Shown piece by piece: positions 47,405 through 57,768 of a stretch of 64,000 nucleotides of DNA (the stretch's first letter is position 1; every line of letters starts with the position of its first letter). The stretch is from Klebsiella pneumoniae (GTDB taxonomy: Bacteria; Pseudomonadota; Gammaproteobacteria; Eutrophobiales; Eutrophobiaceae): assembly GCA_945878555.1 (NCBI GenBank), contig CAMDWI010000009.1:1-64000 (forward strand). The letters are read 5' to 3'. The translations under genes and the position numbers were made by a program. The notes beneath the pieces are model-generated. The model searched no databases and was not told the origin of the DNA. It saw only the letters and a program-made list of their open reading frames with translations.

Positions 47405-49030
47405 ATGCACATCGGAATAGCCCAGCTGAATCCCCGGGTAGGGGACATCGAAAAAAATACCGACCTGGTAATCAGTTCTATAAACCAGGCTCGACTGACA
47501 AACAAATCCGTCTTGTTGATATTTCCGGAATTAATGCTGACCGGATATCCCCCTGAAGACCTGTTATTCAGACCTGCTCTCTACACACAAATCGAACAGG
47601 CCTTCGAGCGCATTCTGCGGGCAAGTAACGGTATCAAGCTGTTGATTGGGTATCCACGCAGGGTGGAAAACACCATTTACAACAGTTGTGCCTACATCAG
47701 TGATGGTAAATTGATATGCAGCTACGACAAGATCGAACTGCCCAATTACGGTGTATTCGACGAAAAACGTTATTTTAAAGCAGGCACCGAACCGTGCCTG
47801 ATAGACCTTGATGGCCTGCCGGTTGCATTGTGCATCTGCGAGGACATCTGGACACCTTTACCGGCAAGACTGGCGTTCGAAGCAGGCGCCCGTCTGATCA
47901 TCAGCATTAATGCATCTCCGTTTCATCTGAACAAGGTACGTGATCGGATGGTCGTACTCTCTGCGCGCTGTCATGAAACCGGACTACCCGTCATTTATAC
48001 CAATATGGTCGGCGGTCAGGACGAGCTGGTTTTTGATGGTGGCTCGATGATACTTGCTGGTGACGGGTTACCTGTGTTTCAGGCGCCTGTGTTTGAGGAA
48101 GGTCTGTATTTTGTCGGGATGAACACAGACAGTCAGGGTACAGTTCGATTTGATACACAACAGCACATCGCTGCGCCGGAGCTGCCCGAAAAGATTATTT
48201 ATCGCGCCTTGACGACGGCTGTCAGCGATTATGTGCAGAAAAATGCATTCCAGGGTGTGGTCATAGGCCTCTCCGGCGGGATCGATTCCGCCCTGGTTAG
48301 TTGTATCGCCGTTGATGCACTGGGCAAGGACAATGTCGAGGTATTGATGATGCCTTCACGTTATACCGCAGACATCAGTAACGAGGACGCCATACTGCTG
48401 GCAGACAATCTGGGTATTGTTCATCACACCCTGTCAATAGAAAAACCGTTTACAGCATTTATGGATGTACTCGATCCGCTGTTTCACCAGCTGCCAGCAG
48501 ACACAACCGAGGAAAATATCCAGGCCCGCTGCCGTGGCATCCTGCTGATGGCAATTTCAAACAAGACACGCAAACTGGTATTAACGACTGGTAACAAGAG
48601 TGAGATGTCCGTAGGTTATGCAACCCTGTATGGCGATATGGCAGGTGGATATGCGCCATTAAAAGATGTGTCTAAATTACTGGTATTCCGGCTGGCGCGG
48701 TGGCGTAATACCATCTCCGCAGTCATACCGACACGCATAATCGACAGACCACCGAGCGCCGAGCTTCGTCCTGACCAGAAAGATGCAGACTCACTGCCGC
48801 CGTATGAAATTCTGGATCCGATACTGGAACGCTATATCGAGCAAGACCAGACACCACAACAAATAATCGAGGCCGGTTTCAGACCCGCCGATGTCACCCG
48901 CGTAACGCGACTGGTGGATCAGAGTGAATACAAACGCCGACAGGCCGCGCCAGGTGTGAAAATCACCGGGAGGTCATTCGGACGGGAACGCCGATACCCT
49001 GTTACCTCGGGCTATAGTGAAAACCAGTAG
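47405..49030 (+). CDS. nadE: NAD+ synthase, glutamine-hydrolysing
   Basis: A 541-residue two-domain enzyme: an N-terminal nitrilase-type glutaminase (Glu in F-P-E-L-M-L-T-G-Y, Lys in Y-D-K-I-E-L-P, Cys in A-L-C-I-C-E-D-I-W) and a C-terminal synthetase with the pyrophosphate loop L-S-G-G-I-D-S-A. Makes NAD from deamido-NAD with ammonia from glutamine. Complete. Confidence 0.95.
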   Translation: MHIGIAQLNPRVGDIEKNTDLVISSINQARLTNKSVLLIFPELMLTGYPPEDLLFRPALYTQIEQAFERILRASNGIKLLIGYPRRVENTIYNSCAYISDGKLICSYDKIELPNYGVFDEKRYFKAGTEPCLIDLDGLPVALCICEDIWTPLPARLAFEAGARLIISINASPFHLNKVRDRMVVLSARCHETGLPVIYTNMVGGQDELVFDGGSMILAGDGLPVFQAPVFEEGLYFVGMNTDSQGTVRFDTQQHIAAPELPEKIIYRALTTAVSDYVQKNAFQGVVIGLSGGIDSALVSCIAVDALGKDNVEVLMMPSRYTADISNEDAILLADNLGIVHHTLSIEKPFTAFMDVLDPLFHQLPADTTEENIQARCRGILLMAISNKTRKLVLTTGNKSEMSVGYATLYGDMAGGYAPLKDVSKLLVFRLARWRNTISAVIPTRIIDRPPSAELRPDQKDADSLPPYEILDPILERYIEQDQTPQQIIEAGFRPADVTRVTRLVDQSEYKRRQAAPGVKITGRSFGRERRYPVTSGYSENQ

Positions 49031-49094
49031 CGGACCATAAAGAAGATTCGAGTCTGCAGGCCTGCCAGAATAACTGCTCCAGCCTCCCTGCCAC

Positions 49095-49206
49095 ATCAGC
49101 CGTCTGGTTATAATCGTTCAAGACACGCTGTGAATACATCCATGTACGCTCGAGCGCCGCATCCATGCGGCTAACGGTCTTTCACAATTATAACCAGACG
49201 GCTGAT
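49095..49206. repeat. MITE-like palindromic element
   Basis: Two perfect 20-base inverted arms (49095-49114 and 49187-49206, beginning ATCAGCCGTCTGG) enclose 72 bases. The interior contains another hairpin, GCCGCAT-CC-ATGCGGC at 49156-49171, and a TGTGAA/TTTCACA pair near the arms. It lies in the 206-base gap between convergent nadE and bamD. The structure fits a miniature inverted-repeat element or a large REP-like palindrome. No second copy was recognised in this window. It may also act as a two-way terminator. Confidence 0.6.
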
Positions 49207-49236
49207 ACCGATTTTTATAGGTAGCCGGTACTGTTT

Positions 49237-50010
49237 TTAGTTAAGAACTATCCTTCTCGTTTCTGCAATGCCGGGATGACCGGGATAATTCAACTCCAGC
49301 ACCCGTAACGCATCATCTGACAGGTCATTCATGCCCATAATCCGGTACGATCTGGCAAGGATAACCAGTGCCTCAGGTACGGACGGCGTTTTTCCGAAAT
49401 TCTCGACCACATTTCTGGCCCGATTAACCGCCGCCACATAGGCCTTGCGGCGCAGGTAATATCTGGCCACATGCATTTCATATTCTGCTAGCAGATTACG
49501 TAGATAAACCATGCGCATGGATGAATCCTGTGCATAGATACTGTCCGGAAAGCGGTTGAGTAATTCAGAAAAGTTCTGGAATGCCGAGCGGGCGGACGCT
49601 ACGTCACGTTCCGACATATCAGTCGGGAAGATACGGTCTGTAACCCGGCTGTTACGATTGTAATTTACCAGCCCCTGCAGATAGTAGGCGTAATCCACAT
49701 GACTATTTTGCGGATACAGTCTGATAAACCGATCAGCGGTAGACAGCGCCGATTCATGGTCGCCGGTCTTGTAATACACATACGCCAGATCCAGCAGGGC
49801 CTGCTGTCCATATACGCCGAAGGGGAAGCGTGTTTCCAGGAATTCATACAACTCAACTGCCCGGGTGTAGTTGGAGTTCTCACGGGCACGTTTTGCCTCG
49901 GTATAGAGTCGCTCAACTGTCCAGCCTTCAGCCGGATCAACGTCGTCTCCGCCAAAAAGGGCGCAACCGCTAATGGTGAGGTATAGTACTATCAGTAATA
50001 TCTTGTGCAT
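49237..50010 (-). CDS. bamD: Outer-membrane assembly lipoprotein BamD
   Basis: A 257-residue lipoprotein of the BAM complex. The signal peptide ends in the lipobox T-I-S-G-C (C16 lipidated). Five TPR units follow, including F-P-F-G-V-Y-G-Q-Q-A-L-L-D-L-A-Y-V-Y-Y-K. Length matches the family. It is divergent from rluD, as in most gammaproteobacteria. Confidence 0.95.
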   Translation of the reverse strand: MHKILLIVLYLTISGCALFGGDDVDPAEGWTVERLYTEAKRARENSNYTRAVELYEFLETRFPFGVYGQQALLDLAYVYYKTGDHESALSTADRFIRLYPQNSHVDYAYYLQGLVNYNRNSRVTDRIFPTDMSERDVASARSAFQNFSELLNRFPDSIYAQDSSMRMVYLRNLLAEYEMHVARYYLRRKAYVAAVNRARNVVENFGKTPSVPEALVILARSYRIMGMNDLSDDALRVLELNYPGHPGIAETRRIVLN

Positions 50011-50096
50011 AATGGCCGACAGATTATATCAATTGATCAGATTGCGCAAAATCACTTGTATACAGATCCACCCGGAATCAGGTTTTATCCAAAAAC

Positions 50097-51056
50097 ATGC
50101 CGATTGAAGAACTCGTGTTAAACATCCCCTCAGAGCAAAAGGGCAAGCGTCTGGATATTGCGCTGGCCGAGTTATGCCCGCAGCATTCACGCTCACGGCT
50201 GCAGGGCTGGATCAAGTCAGGATTTGTGACGGTAAACGATGTCATACCCCGACAACGGGACGTGGTCCAGGGCGGTGAAACCATTAATATTCGCGCCGAG
50301 TTTGAAGGTACCGACAAAAACTGGGCAAAAGAGTCGATTCCGCTCGATATCGTCCATTCCGACAAGGATGTGATCATCCTGAACAAGCAACCCGGACTGG
50401 TTGTGCATCCTGGCGCAGGCAACCGTGAGCATACGCTGCTAAATGCGTTGTTATTCCATTTCCCGGAACTAGAACAGGTGCCTCGGGCCGGCATCGTTCA
50501 GCGCCTGGACAAGGATACCTCTGGTCTGATGGTCGTTGCCCGCAATATTACCGCGCATACCTGGCTGGTCGGGCAATTACATGACCGCCTGGTGACCCGT
50601 GAGTACCGGGCCATCGTTTCCGGGGTGATGACCGCCGGAGGTTCTGTGGATGCTCCTATAGGCCGACATCCGGTAAAACGGAAAAGTATGGCAGTGGTTG
50701 AATCTGGCAAACCGGCAATTACCCACTACCGGGTACTGCAAAAATTCCCGGCCAATACCTATATCCAGCTTAAACTGGAATCCGGACGTACTCACCAGAT
50801 AAGGGTACATATGGCACATATACGCTACCCGGTGGTCGGGGACCCGATATATGGCGGCAGGCAACGCTTTCCCAAAAATGCCGGTCCAGCCCTGTTGCAA
50901 GAATTACAGACGTTTCCTCGACAGGCCTTGCATGCCTCCCGGCTGGAGTTTGCCCATCCCCGCAAGCACAAACTGGTCGGGTGGGAAGCACCGATTCCGG
51001 CTGACATGCAGCATCTGCTGGAACTGCTGGAAACCCATGGCAAGCAAGCTGGATAA
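50097..51056 (+). CDS. rluD: 23S rRNA pseudouridine synthase RluD
   Basis: A 319-residue enzyme that makes pseudouridines 1911, 1915 and 1917. An N-terminal S4 RNA-binding domain (about 15-75) precedes the catalytic domain with the motif Q-R-L-D-K-D-T-S-G-L (usual HRLDKDTSG; here Gln replaces His). The catalytic Asp is in that motif. The 3' end overlaps yfiH by 20 bases. Confidence 0.95.
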   Translation: MPIEELVLNIPSEQKGKRLDIALAELCPQHSRSRLQGWIKSGFVTVNDVIPRQRDVVQGGETINIRAEFEGTDKNWAKESIPLDIVHSDKDVIILNKQPGLVVHPGAGNREHTLLNALLFHFPELEQVPRAGIVQRLDKDTSGLMVVARNITAHTWLVGQLHDRLVTREYRAIVSGVMTAGGSVDAPIGRHPVKRKSMAVVESGKPAITHYRVLQKFPANTYIQLKLESGRTHQIRVHMAHIRYPVVGDPIYGGRQRFPKNAGPALLQELQTFPRQALHASRLEFAHPRKHKLVGWEAPIPADMQHLLELLETHGKQAG

Positions 51057-51792
51057 CCGGGCATGGATTCCTGCCGTATGGAATGCGCCTGACTGGATCA
51101 AGGCGGGGGTCACAACACGGCTAGGAGGTCACAGTTTGCCCCCCTACGCGATGCTTAATCTGGCTACACACACTGATGACAATCCGGAAACTGTAGACGC
51201 CAACAGGCGATTACTGGGTGAGTTGCTCGACCTCCCGAGCACACCGGTCTGGCTGGAGCAGGTACATGGGAACAGGATAATCTGTGCTGACAGTGCAGAT
51301 ACACTTACCGCGGACGGTGCGTACACCGATCACCCGGGTATCGTCTGCACAGTCATGACCGCAGACTGTGTACCGGTACTACTGTGTAATGCAGACGGCA
51401 ATCGGGTTGCAGCGGTACATATCGGATGGAAGGGGTTCTGCGCAGATATCATCGATCAGGCCCTGCAGTTATTCATACAGGATCCATCCGGTTTGCATGT
51501 ATGGATAGGTCCACATATCCGTGCCAACAATTACGAGGTGGGAGATGATGTGCGGGAGTCTTGTCTGGCAAAGGATGCTGGACTTTCTGCTGCATTCGTT
51601 CGGAATCCGCGTGGGCGCTGGCAGGCAAATCTGGAATTTATGGTGCGCCAGAATTTTCTGAGGCATGGTGTAAACAATATTTCCAGCATCAATCGTTGTA
51701 CCCGGGCTGAAACGGAACTGTTTTATTCATATCGCCGTGATGGTCAGACTGGACGTATGGCCAGCATGATCTGGATAGATCGGCCTGTCTGA
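51037..51792 (+). CDS. pgeF: Peptidoglycan-editing factor/laccase-domain protein (YfiH)
   Basis: A 251-residue protein of the YfiH (DUF152) family. Metal-binding motifs: V-W-L-E-Q-V-H-G-N-R, T-A-D-C-V-P-V-L-L and A-A-V-H-I-G-W-K-G. The family (PgeF) is linked to correct peptidoglycan stem-peptide composition. The start ATG (51037) lies inside the rluD end; the rluD-yfiH-clpB order is that of E. coli. Confidence 0.9.
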   Translation: MASKLDNRAWIPAVWNAPDWIKAGVTTRLGGHSLPPYAMLNLATHTDDNPETVDANRRLLGELLDLPSTPVWLEQVHGNRIICADSADTLTADGAYTDHPGIVCTVMTADCVPVLLCNADGNRVAAVHIGWKGFCADIIDQALQLFIQDPSGLHVWIGPHIRANNYEVGDDVRESCLAKDAGLSAAFVRNPRGRWQANLEFMVRQNFLRHGVNNISSINRCTRAETELFYSYRRDGQTGRMASMIWIDRPV

Positions 51793-51868
51793 TTTCCCAC
51801 CTCCGTCTGCGCGTCAGGTCAATAACGACTCGTCACCTTGTGCGTGAGGTCTATCTTTTCATTACTGA

Positions 51869-51897
51869 CTTGAATAATCCGCAACGACACCCAATTT
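51869..51897 (+). promoter_or_regulatory. Sigma-32 heat-shock promoter of clpB
   Basis: CTTGAA and CCCAATTT are separated by 15 bases, close to the consensus CTTGAA-N13-17-CCCCATNT, 37 bases before the clpB ATG. Confidence 0.7.
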
Positions 51898-51933
51898 AAT
51901 CGTGTAATCCCACTTTGAAGGAAACACAAGACT

Positions 51934-54540
51934 ATGCGATCTGACAAGTTAACAGGCAAGTTCCAGCAGGCGCTCGCGGATGCCCAGAGTCTGGCCATCG
52001 GCCGGGATCATCAGTTTATTGAACCGGTACATCTGATGGTTGCCATGCTGGATCAGCAAGGTGGTACTGCAAAAAACCTGCTGACAGCTGCCGGCATAGA
52101 TGCAAATCGACTGCGCAAGGAGCTGGATTCCGCCCTGACCGCGTTTCCACAGGTCCAGGGCAATGCCGGTGAAATTCATATTTCGAGAGATCTGGAACGG
52201 GCGCTGAACCTGACCGACAAGTATGCCCAACAGCGGGGAGATCAATACATCTCCAGCGAGCTTTTTATCCTTGCCGCGATAGAAGACAAGGGTGCTTTGG
52301 GAAAGATTCTGAAATCACAGGGCCTCGACAAAAACAGGCTTGAAACCTCCATCAACAAGATACGGGGCGGCGATACAGTGAAAGATCCGAACAGTGAAGA
52401 CAACCGACAGGCGCTGGCAAAATATACCATTGACCTGACCGAGCGGGCGGAACAGGGCAAGCTCGACCCGGTCATCGGCCGCGATGATGAGATCCGCCGG
52501 ACCATCCAGGTATTACAGCGCAGGACCAAAAATAACCCGATCCTGATTGGCGAACCCGGTGTAGGCAAGACTGCCATTGTCGAAGGCCTGGCACAACGTA
52601 TCATCAACGGTGAAGTTCCCGAAGCGCTGAAAGGGAAACGTCTGCTGGTGCTGGACATGGGGTTGCTGATTGCCGGCGCTAAATTCCGTGGTGAATTTGA
52701 GGAGAGATTAAAGGCCGTATTGAGTGATCTCAGCAAACAGGAGGGACAGATTATCCTGTTTATTGACGAGGTCCATACGATGGTGGGTGCAGGCAAGGCA
52801 GAGGGTTCAATGGACGCCAGCAATATGCTGAAACCGGCGCTGTCCAGGGGAGAACTGCATTGTATAGGCGCCACCACGCTGGATGAATACCGTGAAAACA
52901 TTGAGAAGGACGCTGCACTGGAACGCCGTTTCCAGCGCGTAATGGTAAATGAGCCCAATGTGGAGGATACCATCGCCATCCTGCGTGGACTGAAAGAACG
53001 ATATGAAGTCCACCATAATGTACAGATAACCGACCCGGCCATCGTCGCCGCTGCAACGCTGTCGAATCGCTATATTACTGACCGGCAATTGCCGGACAAG
53101 GCCATAGACCTGATCGATGAGGCTGCCAGCCGGATTAGCATCGAGATAGATTCGAAACCGGAGGTCATGGACAAGCTGGAACGCAAACTGATTCAGATGA
53201 AAATCGAAAAACAGGCGCTGAAAAAGGAATCAGATGAAGCCTCCCGTAAACGCCTGCAGAAGCTGGAAAGTGATATCACTACCACCGAACGGGAGTTTGG
53301 TGATCTGGAAGAGATCTGGCTGGCAGAAAAGGCCGCTTTACAGGGCAGTCACACCATCAAGGGCAAACTGGAACAGGCCCGGCTGGATCTCGAGGCCGCG
53401 CGTCGTGCCAGTGATCTTAATCGTATGTCAGAACTACAATACGGCGTAATTCCCGACCTTGAAAAGAAGCTGCAAGTCAGTACCCAAAGCGACTCGCAAG
53501 ACATGAAGCTGTTGCGCAACAAGGTGACCGAGAATGAAATTGCCGAGGTCATATCGAAATGGACCGGCATACCCGTTTCCAAAATGCTCGAAGGTGAAAG
53601 GGACAAGCTGCTGCGGATGGAGGATTCTCTGCATAATCGTGTTGTCGGGCAGGATGAAGCCGTGGCTGCTGTGGCCAATGCTATCCGACGCTCACGAGCC
53701 GGCCTGTCCGATCCAAACCGCCCGAATGGATCATTCCTGTTCCTCGGGCCTACCGGAGTGGGCAAGACCGAGTTATGCAAATCGCTCGCAGACTTCCTGT
53801 TTGATACCGAGGAAGCGATTATCCGCATCGACATGTCAGAGTATATGGAGAAGCACTCGGTCGCCCGGTTAATCGGTGCCCCCCCTGGCTATGTCGGTTA
53901 TGAAGAGGGTGGGCATCTGACCGAGTCTGTGCGTCGTCGACCTTATAGTGTGATCCTGCTCGATGAAGTTGAAAAGGCACATCCAGATGTATTTAACATA
54001 CTGTTACAGGTGCTTGATGATGGCCGCCTGACCGATGGCCAGGGCAGGACGGTTGATTTTCGTAATACCATTATCGTAATGACCTCGAATCTGGGATCAG
54101 ATCGGATCCAGGCAATGCCCGATGATACGGATTATGAACAGATGAAAGCGACCGTGCTGGAGGTGGTTTCCGCTCACTTTCGTCCTGAGTTCATCAATCG
54201 TATCGATGAGCTGGTGGTATTCCACTCACTCAGGAAGGAACAGATCCGGGCGATTGCCGACATACAGATCCGCCGTCTTGCCACCCGGTTACAAGATCAG
54301 GACATCCGGCTTGAGGTCTCGCTTGAGGCGATGGATCTGCTCGGACAAGCTGGTTTCGACCCGGTATATGGTGCCCGCCCCCTGAAAAGGACTATTCAAA
54401 CGCAACTTGAGACACCGCTAGCCCGGGAGATCCTGGCCGGGCGTTTTGCAACGGGTGATACCGTCTATGTTGAGGCCGACAATAACGGGCTGGTATTCAG
54501 CAAGACCGGAAATACGGTCAACGGCCCGGTTTTGCACTGA
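51934..54540 (+). CDS. clpB: ATP-dependent disaggregase ClpB
   Basis: An 868-residue Hsp100 chaperone. N-terminal repeat domain (1-150), AAA1 with Walker [10 protein letters not shown], coiled-coil M-domain (about 410-525), AAA2 with Walker [10 protein letters not shown] and the arginine finger region. It dissolves protein aggregates with DnaK. A sigma-32-type promoter precedes it. No terminator is clear in the 160 bases after it. Confidence 0.97.
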   Translation: MRSDKLTGKFQQALADAQSLAIGRDHQFIEPVHLMVAMLDQQGGTAKNLLTAAGIDANRLRKELDSALTAFPQVQGNAGEIHISRDLERALNLTDKYAQQRGDQYISSELFILAAIEDKGALGKILKSQGLDKNRLETSINKIRGGDTVKDPNSEDNRQALAKYTIDLTERAEQGKLDPVIGRDDEIRRTIQVLQRRTKNNPILIGEPGVGKTAIVEGLAQRIINGEVPEALKGKRLLVLDMGLLIAGAKFRGEFEERLKAVLSDLSKQEGQIILFIDEVHTMVGAGKAEGSMDASNMLKPALSRGELHCIGATTLDEYRENIEKDAALERRFQRVMVNEPNVEDTIAILRGLKERYEVHHNVQITDPAIVAAATLSNRYITDRQLPDKAIDLIDEAASRISIEIDSKPEVMDKLERKLIQMKIEKQALKKESDEASRKRLQKLESDITTTEREFGDLEEIWLAEKAALQGSHTIKGKLEQARLDLEAARRASDLNRMSELQYGVIPDLEKKLQVSTQSDSQDMKLLRNKVTENEIAEVISKWTGIPVSKMLEGERDKLLRMEDSLHNRVVGQDEAVAAVANAIRRSRAGLSDPNRPNGSFLFLGPTGVGKTELCKSLADFLFDTEEAIIRIDMSEYMEKHSVARLIGAPPGYVGYEEGGHLTESVRRRPYSVILLDEVEKAHPDVFNILLQVLDDGRLTDGQGRTVDFRNTIIVMTSNLGSDRIQAMPDDTDYEQMKATVLEVVSAHFRPEFINRIDELVVFHSLRKEQIRAIADIQIRRLATRLQDQDIRLEVSLEAMDLLGQAGFDPVYGARPLKRTIQTQLETPLAREILAGRFATGDTVYVEADNNGLVFSKTGNTVNGPVLH

Positions 54541-54700
54541 GAAGCCCCCTATTCCCGGGTTATACAATCCAAAAAATCTGCTAATCTGGTATTTCTGGTA
54601 TCTGTGACGCGGTTATTGCGTTGCAGTTATCAAGAAAGTATTGGTAATTTTCGCAATATAATCTAATATTTACGCGATAAACTGAAAATAACAGAGAAGC

Positions 54701-56428
54701 ATGACTATGGCAGTCTCGGCAAACAAAATTCATCTGAGTGGACTCGCCAGAAAACTGGTTCTGGACGGTTTGATTGATGAGGTTGCTGCCGCCGATCATT
54801 TCCAGAAGGCCCTTGCGAAAAAGCAGGCCTTTGTACCATATCTTGTTGAAAATAAACTAATTTCCAGTAAAGACATCGCCCTCGCCGCGTCACAGGAATT
54901 TGGCGTACCGGTGCTCGACCTCAGTGCAATGGAAATTGATATCGAGGTGATCAAACTGGTCAAGAATGACCTGATTACCAAACACCATTCCCTGCCTATC
55001 TTCAAACGCGGTAAACGCCTCTACATCGCCGTCTCTGACCCGACCAATTTGCAGGCACTTGATGAAATCAAGTTTGCCACCCAGACCAATACCGAAGCCA
55101 TACTTGTCGAGGAAGACAAGCTTGCAAAGATTATTGAAAAATCGCTGGAAGAAATGGAAGGCGGTCTTGGCAAAATGGACGATGACGAGCTGGACAATCT
55201 GGACGATCTGGAAGTCGCAGAAGAAGGAAAAAATGATTCGGCTAATGACGCTGATATCGACGATGCGCCGGTAGTCAAGTTTGTAAACAAGGTACTTCTG
55301 GATGCCATTAAACGCGGCGCCTCAGACCTGCACTTTGAGCCATATGAGAAATTCTACCGCGTACGGTTCCGCATAGACGGTATGTTGCAGGAGGTAGCCA
55401 AGCCGCCATTGAGTCTGTCAGGAAAGCTGGCTGCCCGTATCAAGGTTATGGCCAGACTGGATGTCTCGGAACGACGAGTGCCCCAGGATGGTCGTATAAA
55501 ACTGAAGTTATCCAAAACAAAATCGATAGACTTTCGTGTAAATACCTGTCCGACACTGTTTGGCGAAAAGACGGTCATGCGTATCCTCAACTCCGATGCC
55601 GCTGCGCTGCAGATAGATCAACTCGGTTATGAGGACTTCCAGAAAGAACTGTTTCTGACCAATCTCGAAAAACCATATGGTATGTTTCTGGTCACCGGCC
55701 CTACCGGCAGTGGTAAAACGGTTTCGCTCTATACCGGTATCAATATACTCAACCAGGTCGATATCAATATCTCTACTGCGGAAGACCCGGTGGAAATCAA
55801 CCTGCCTGGTGTAAACCAGGTGCAGGTAGATGAACGTACCGGCATGACATTCGAAAAGGCATTAAAGGCCTTCTTGCGACAGGATCCGGATATTATCCTG
55901 GTTGGTGAAATCCGCGATCTTGGTACAGCTTCCATCGCGGTCAAGGCGGCCCAGACCGGTCATATGGTCATGTCCACCCTGCATACAAATGATGGCCCGC
56001 AGACACTCACACGATTACAGGACATGGGTATCAAGGCATTCGCCGTTGCAACCAGTATCAACCTCATTACCGCACAGCGCCTTTGCCGACGCCTGCACAA
56101 GGAATACCGCAAACCGATGGACTTACCACGTGATGCATTGCTGGAGGAAGGTTACACGGAAGCGGAAGTGGAAAAGGGAATCAAATTATATGAGCCGGTC
56201 ACTGGTAATGAAGATTGTCCTTCAGGTTTCAAGGGACGTGCCGGTATATATCAGGTCATGCCTATATCTGATGCGATGAAACGACTGATTATCGAAGGGG
56301 CCAATGCGGTTCAACTGGCAGATCAGGCCGGCATGGAGGGAATCTGGGACCTGCGGCGCTCTGGTCTGGAAAAGGCCAAAAATGGCGTTACCTCACTATC
56401 TGAAATCAACCGTGTAACCATAGAGTAA
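54701..56428 (+). CDS. pilB: Type IV pilus extension ATPase PilB
   Basis: A 575-residue hexameric ATPase of pilus assembly. It has an N-terminal T2SE_N domain (about 20-165), Walker A G-P-T-G-S-G-K-T, Asp box and Walker B (I-I-L-V-G-E-I-R-D), and His box (T-G-H-M-V-M-S-T-L-H). The C-terminal zinc-binding four-cysteine motif of PilB/GspE is reduced: only R-L-C and E-D-C keep their Cys. ATGs at 54701 and 54707 are both possible starts. A TATAAT box lies at 54657-54662 without a clear -35. Heads pilBCD-coaE-zapD-yacG. Confidence 0.95.
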   Translation: MTMAVSANKIHLSGLARKLVLDGLIDEVAAADHFQKALAKKQAFVPYLVENKLISSKDIALAASQEFGVPVLDLSAMEIDIEVIKLVKNDLITKHHSLPIFKRGKRLYIAVSDPTNLQALDEIKFATQTNTEAILVEEDKLAKIIEKSLEEMEGGLGKMDDDELDNLDDLEVAEEGKNDSANDADIDDAPVVKFVNKVLLDAIKRGASDLHFEPYEKFYRVRFRIDGMLQEVAKPPLSLSGKLAARIKVMARLDVSERRVPQDGRIKLKLSKTKSIDFRVNTCPTLFGEKTVMRILNSDAAALQIDQLGYEDFQKELFLTNLEKPYGMFLVTGPTGSGKTVSLYTGINILNQVDINISTAEDPVEINLPGVNQVQVDERTGMTFEKALKAFLRQDPDIILVGEIRDLGTASIAVKAAQTGHMVMSTLHTNDGPQTLTRLQDMGIKAFAVATSINLITAQRLCRRLHKEYRKPMDLPRDALLEEGYTEAEVEKGIKLYEPVTGNEDCPSGFKGRAGIYQVMPISDAMKRLIIEGANAVQLADQAGMEGIWDLRRSGLEKAKNGVTSLSEINRVTIE

Positions 56429-56433
56429 TCATC

Positions 56434-57654
56434 ATGGCAGATACAGCAAAAGCAGATATGTTTGTCTGGGAAGGTACAGACAAATCAGGTAAGAAAGTAA
56501 AGGGGGAAATGAGTGGCCAGAGCGATGCACTCGTTAAGGCCATATTGCGCCGACAGGGCGTCAATCCTATCAAGGTTAAAAAGAAGTCCAAACCGTTGCT
56601 GGGTGGTGGAGGCGGCGGCAAGGTTACACCGAAAGATATTACAGTATTCAGCCGCCAGCTGGCGACGATGATGTCTTCGGGTGTGCCACTTGTACAGGCC
56701 TTTGAAATTGTTGGCCGGGGCCATGAAAATGCGGCCATGCAGACACTTATCCTGGGCATCAAGGCCGATATCGAAGCAGGTAACGCATTAACTGAGGCCT
56801 TGAAAAAACATCCATTACAGTTCAATGCACTTTATTGCAATCTGGTCGAGGCGGGCGAACATGCCGGTATCCTGGAAGGAATACTGCATAAACTTGCCAG
56901 TTATATGGAGAAAACGGAAGCACTCAAATCCAAGATCAAGGCTGCACTGTTTTACCCGACCGCCGTTATCGTCGTGGCATTCATCATCGTTACCATCCTG
57001 ATGATATTTGTCATACCCCAGTTCTCGGAACTTTTCTCCAGTTTCGGCGCGGATCTGCCTGCATTGACCCAGTTCCTGGTAGACTCATCAAACTTCTTTG
57101 TCGCGAACTGGTACCTGATTTTTGCTGCCATTGGTGGTGCTGTATTTGGCCTGCTGGAGTTCAAGAAACGCTCCAAAAAATTCGGTGAATTCATGGACAA
57201 GTATTCACTGAGGATCCCGGTCATAGGTGTTATTCTTGAAAAGTCTGCTATCGCCCGTTTTGCGCGCACGCTGGAGACGATGTTCTCTGCGGGTACCCCG
57301 CTGGTTGAAGCGATGACCTCGGTTGCCGGTGCCTGCGGGAATATCGTGTTCTACAAGGCCACGATGAAAATGCGTGACGAGATATCTACTGGCACCCAGC
57401 TGCAGGCGAGCATGCGTGAATCAGGACTCTTTCCCAATATGGTGGTGCAGATGGTTGCAATCGGAGAGGAATCCGGCGCGATTGATACAATGTTGGGCAA
57501 GGTGGCGGACTGGTACGAACAGGAAGTCGATGACGCCGTTGATGCCTTGACCAGTTTGCTGGAACCCATGATCATGGCATTTCTCGGTGTGGTAATCGGT
57601 GGTATCGTCATCGGTATGTATTTGCCCATTTTCAAAATGGGTGCCGTGGTTTAA
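56434..57654 (+). CDS. pilC: Type IV pilus inner-membrane protein PilC
   Basis: A 406-residue GspF-family protein with two repeated helical domains and membrane segments near 170-195, 220-245 and 375-400. It is the assembly platform that PilB turns. It begins five bases after pilB. Confidence 0.96.
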   Translation: MADTAKADMFVWEGTDKSGKKVKGEMSGQSDALVKAILRRQGVNPIKVKKKSKPLLGGGGGGKVTPKDITVFSRQLATMMSSGVPLVQAFEIVGRGHENAAMQTLILGIKADIEAGNALTEALKKHPLQFNALYCNLVEAGEHAGILEGILHKLASYMEKTEALKSKIKAALFYPTAVIVVAFIIVTILMIFVIPQFSELFSSFGADLPALTQFLVDSSNFFVANWYLIFAAIGGAVFGLLEFKKRSKKFGEFMDKYSLRIPVIGVILEKSAIARFARTLETMFSAGTPLVEAMTSVAGACGNIVFYKATMKMRDEISTGTQLQASMRESGLFPNMVVQMVAIGEESGAIDTMLGKVADWYEQEVDDAVDALTSLLEPMIMAFLGVVIGGIVIGMYLPIFKMGAVV

Positions 57655-57694
57655 ACCACCACTTCATCGGTACTTTTGTCATCTTTTATATTGC

Positions 57695-57730
57695 AACGCC
57701 TGTCCGGTAATTATCAAGTGGACAGGCGTT
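57695..57730 (+). terminator. Hairpin between pilC and pilD
   Basis: AACGCCTGTCC and GGACAGGCGTT form an 11-base-pair stem with a 14-base loop, 41 bases after the pilC stop. The T-tract is only TT. It may partly terminate or process the message. Confidence 0.6.
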
Positions 57731-57768
57731 TGGCCCGGTAATCCTGACTCATAAAGTCTTCCATAAAC

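Noticed and set aside
52242-53042. 266-codon open frame antisense to clpB
   Set aside because: Ser/Arg-rich low-information sequence typical of a shadow of a conserved gene; clpB is certain on the other strand.
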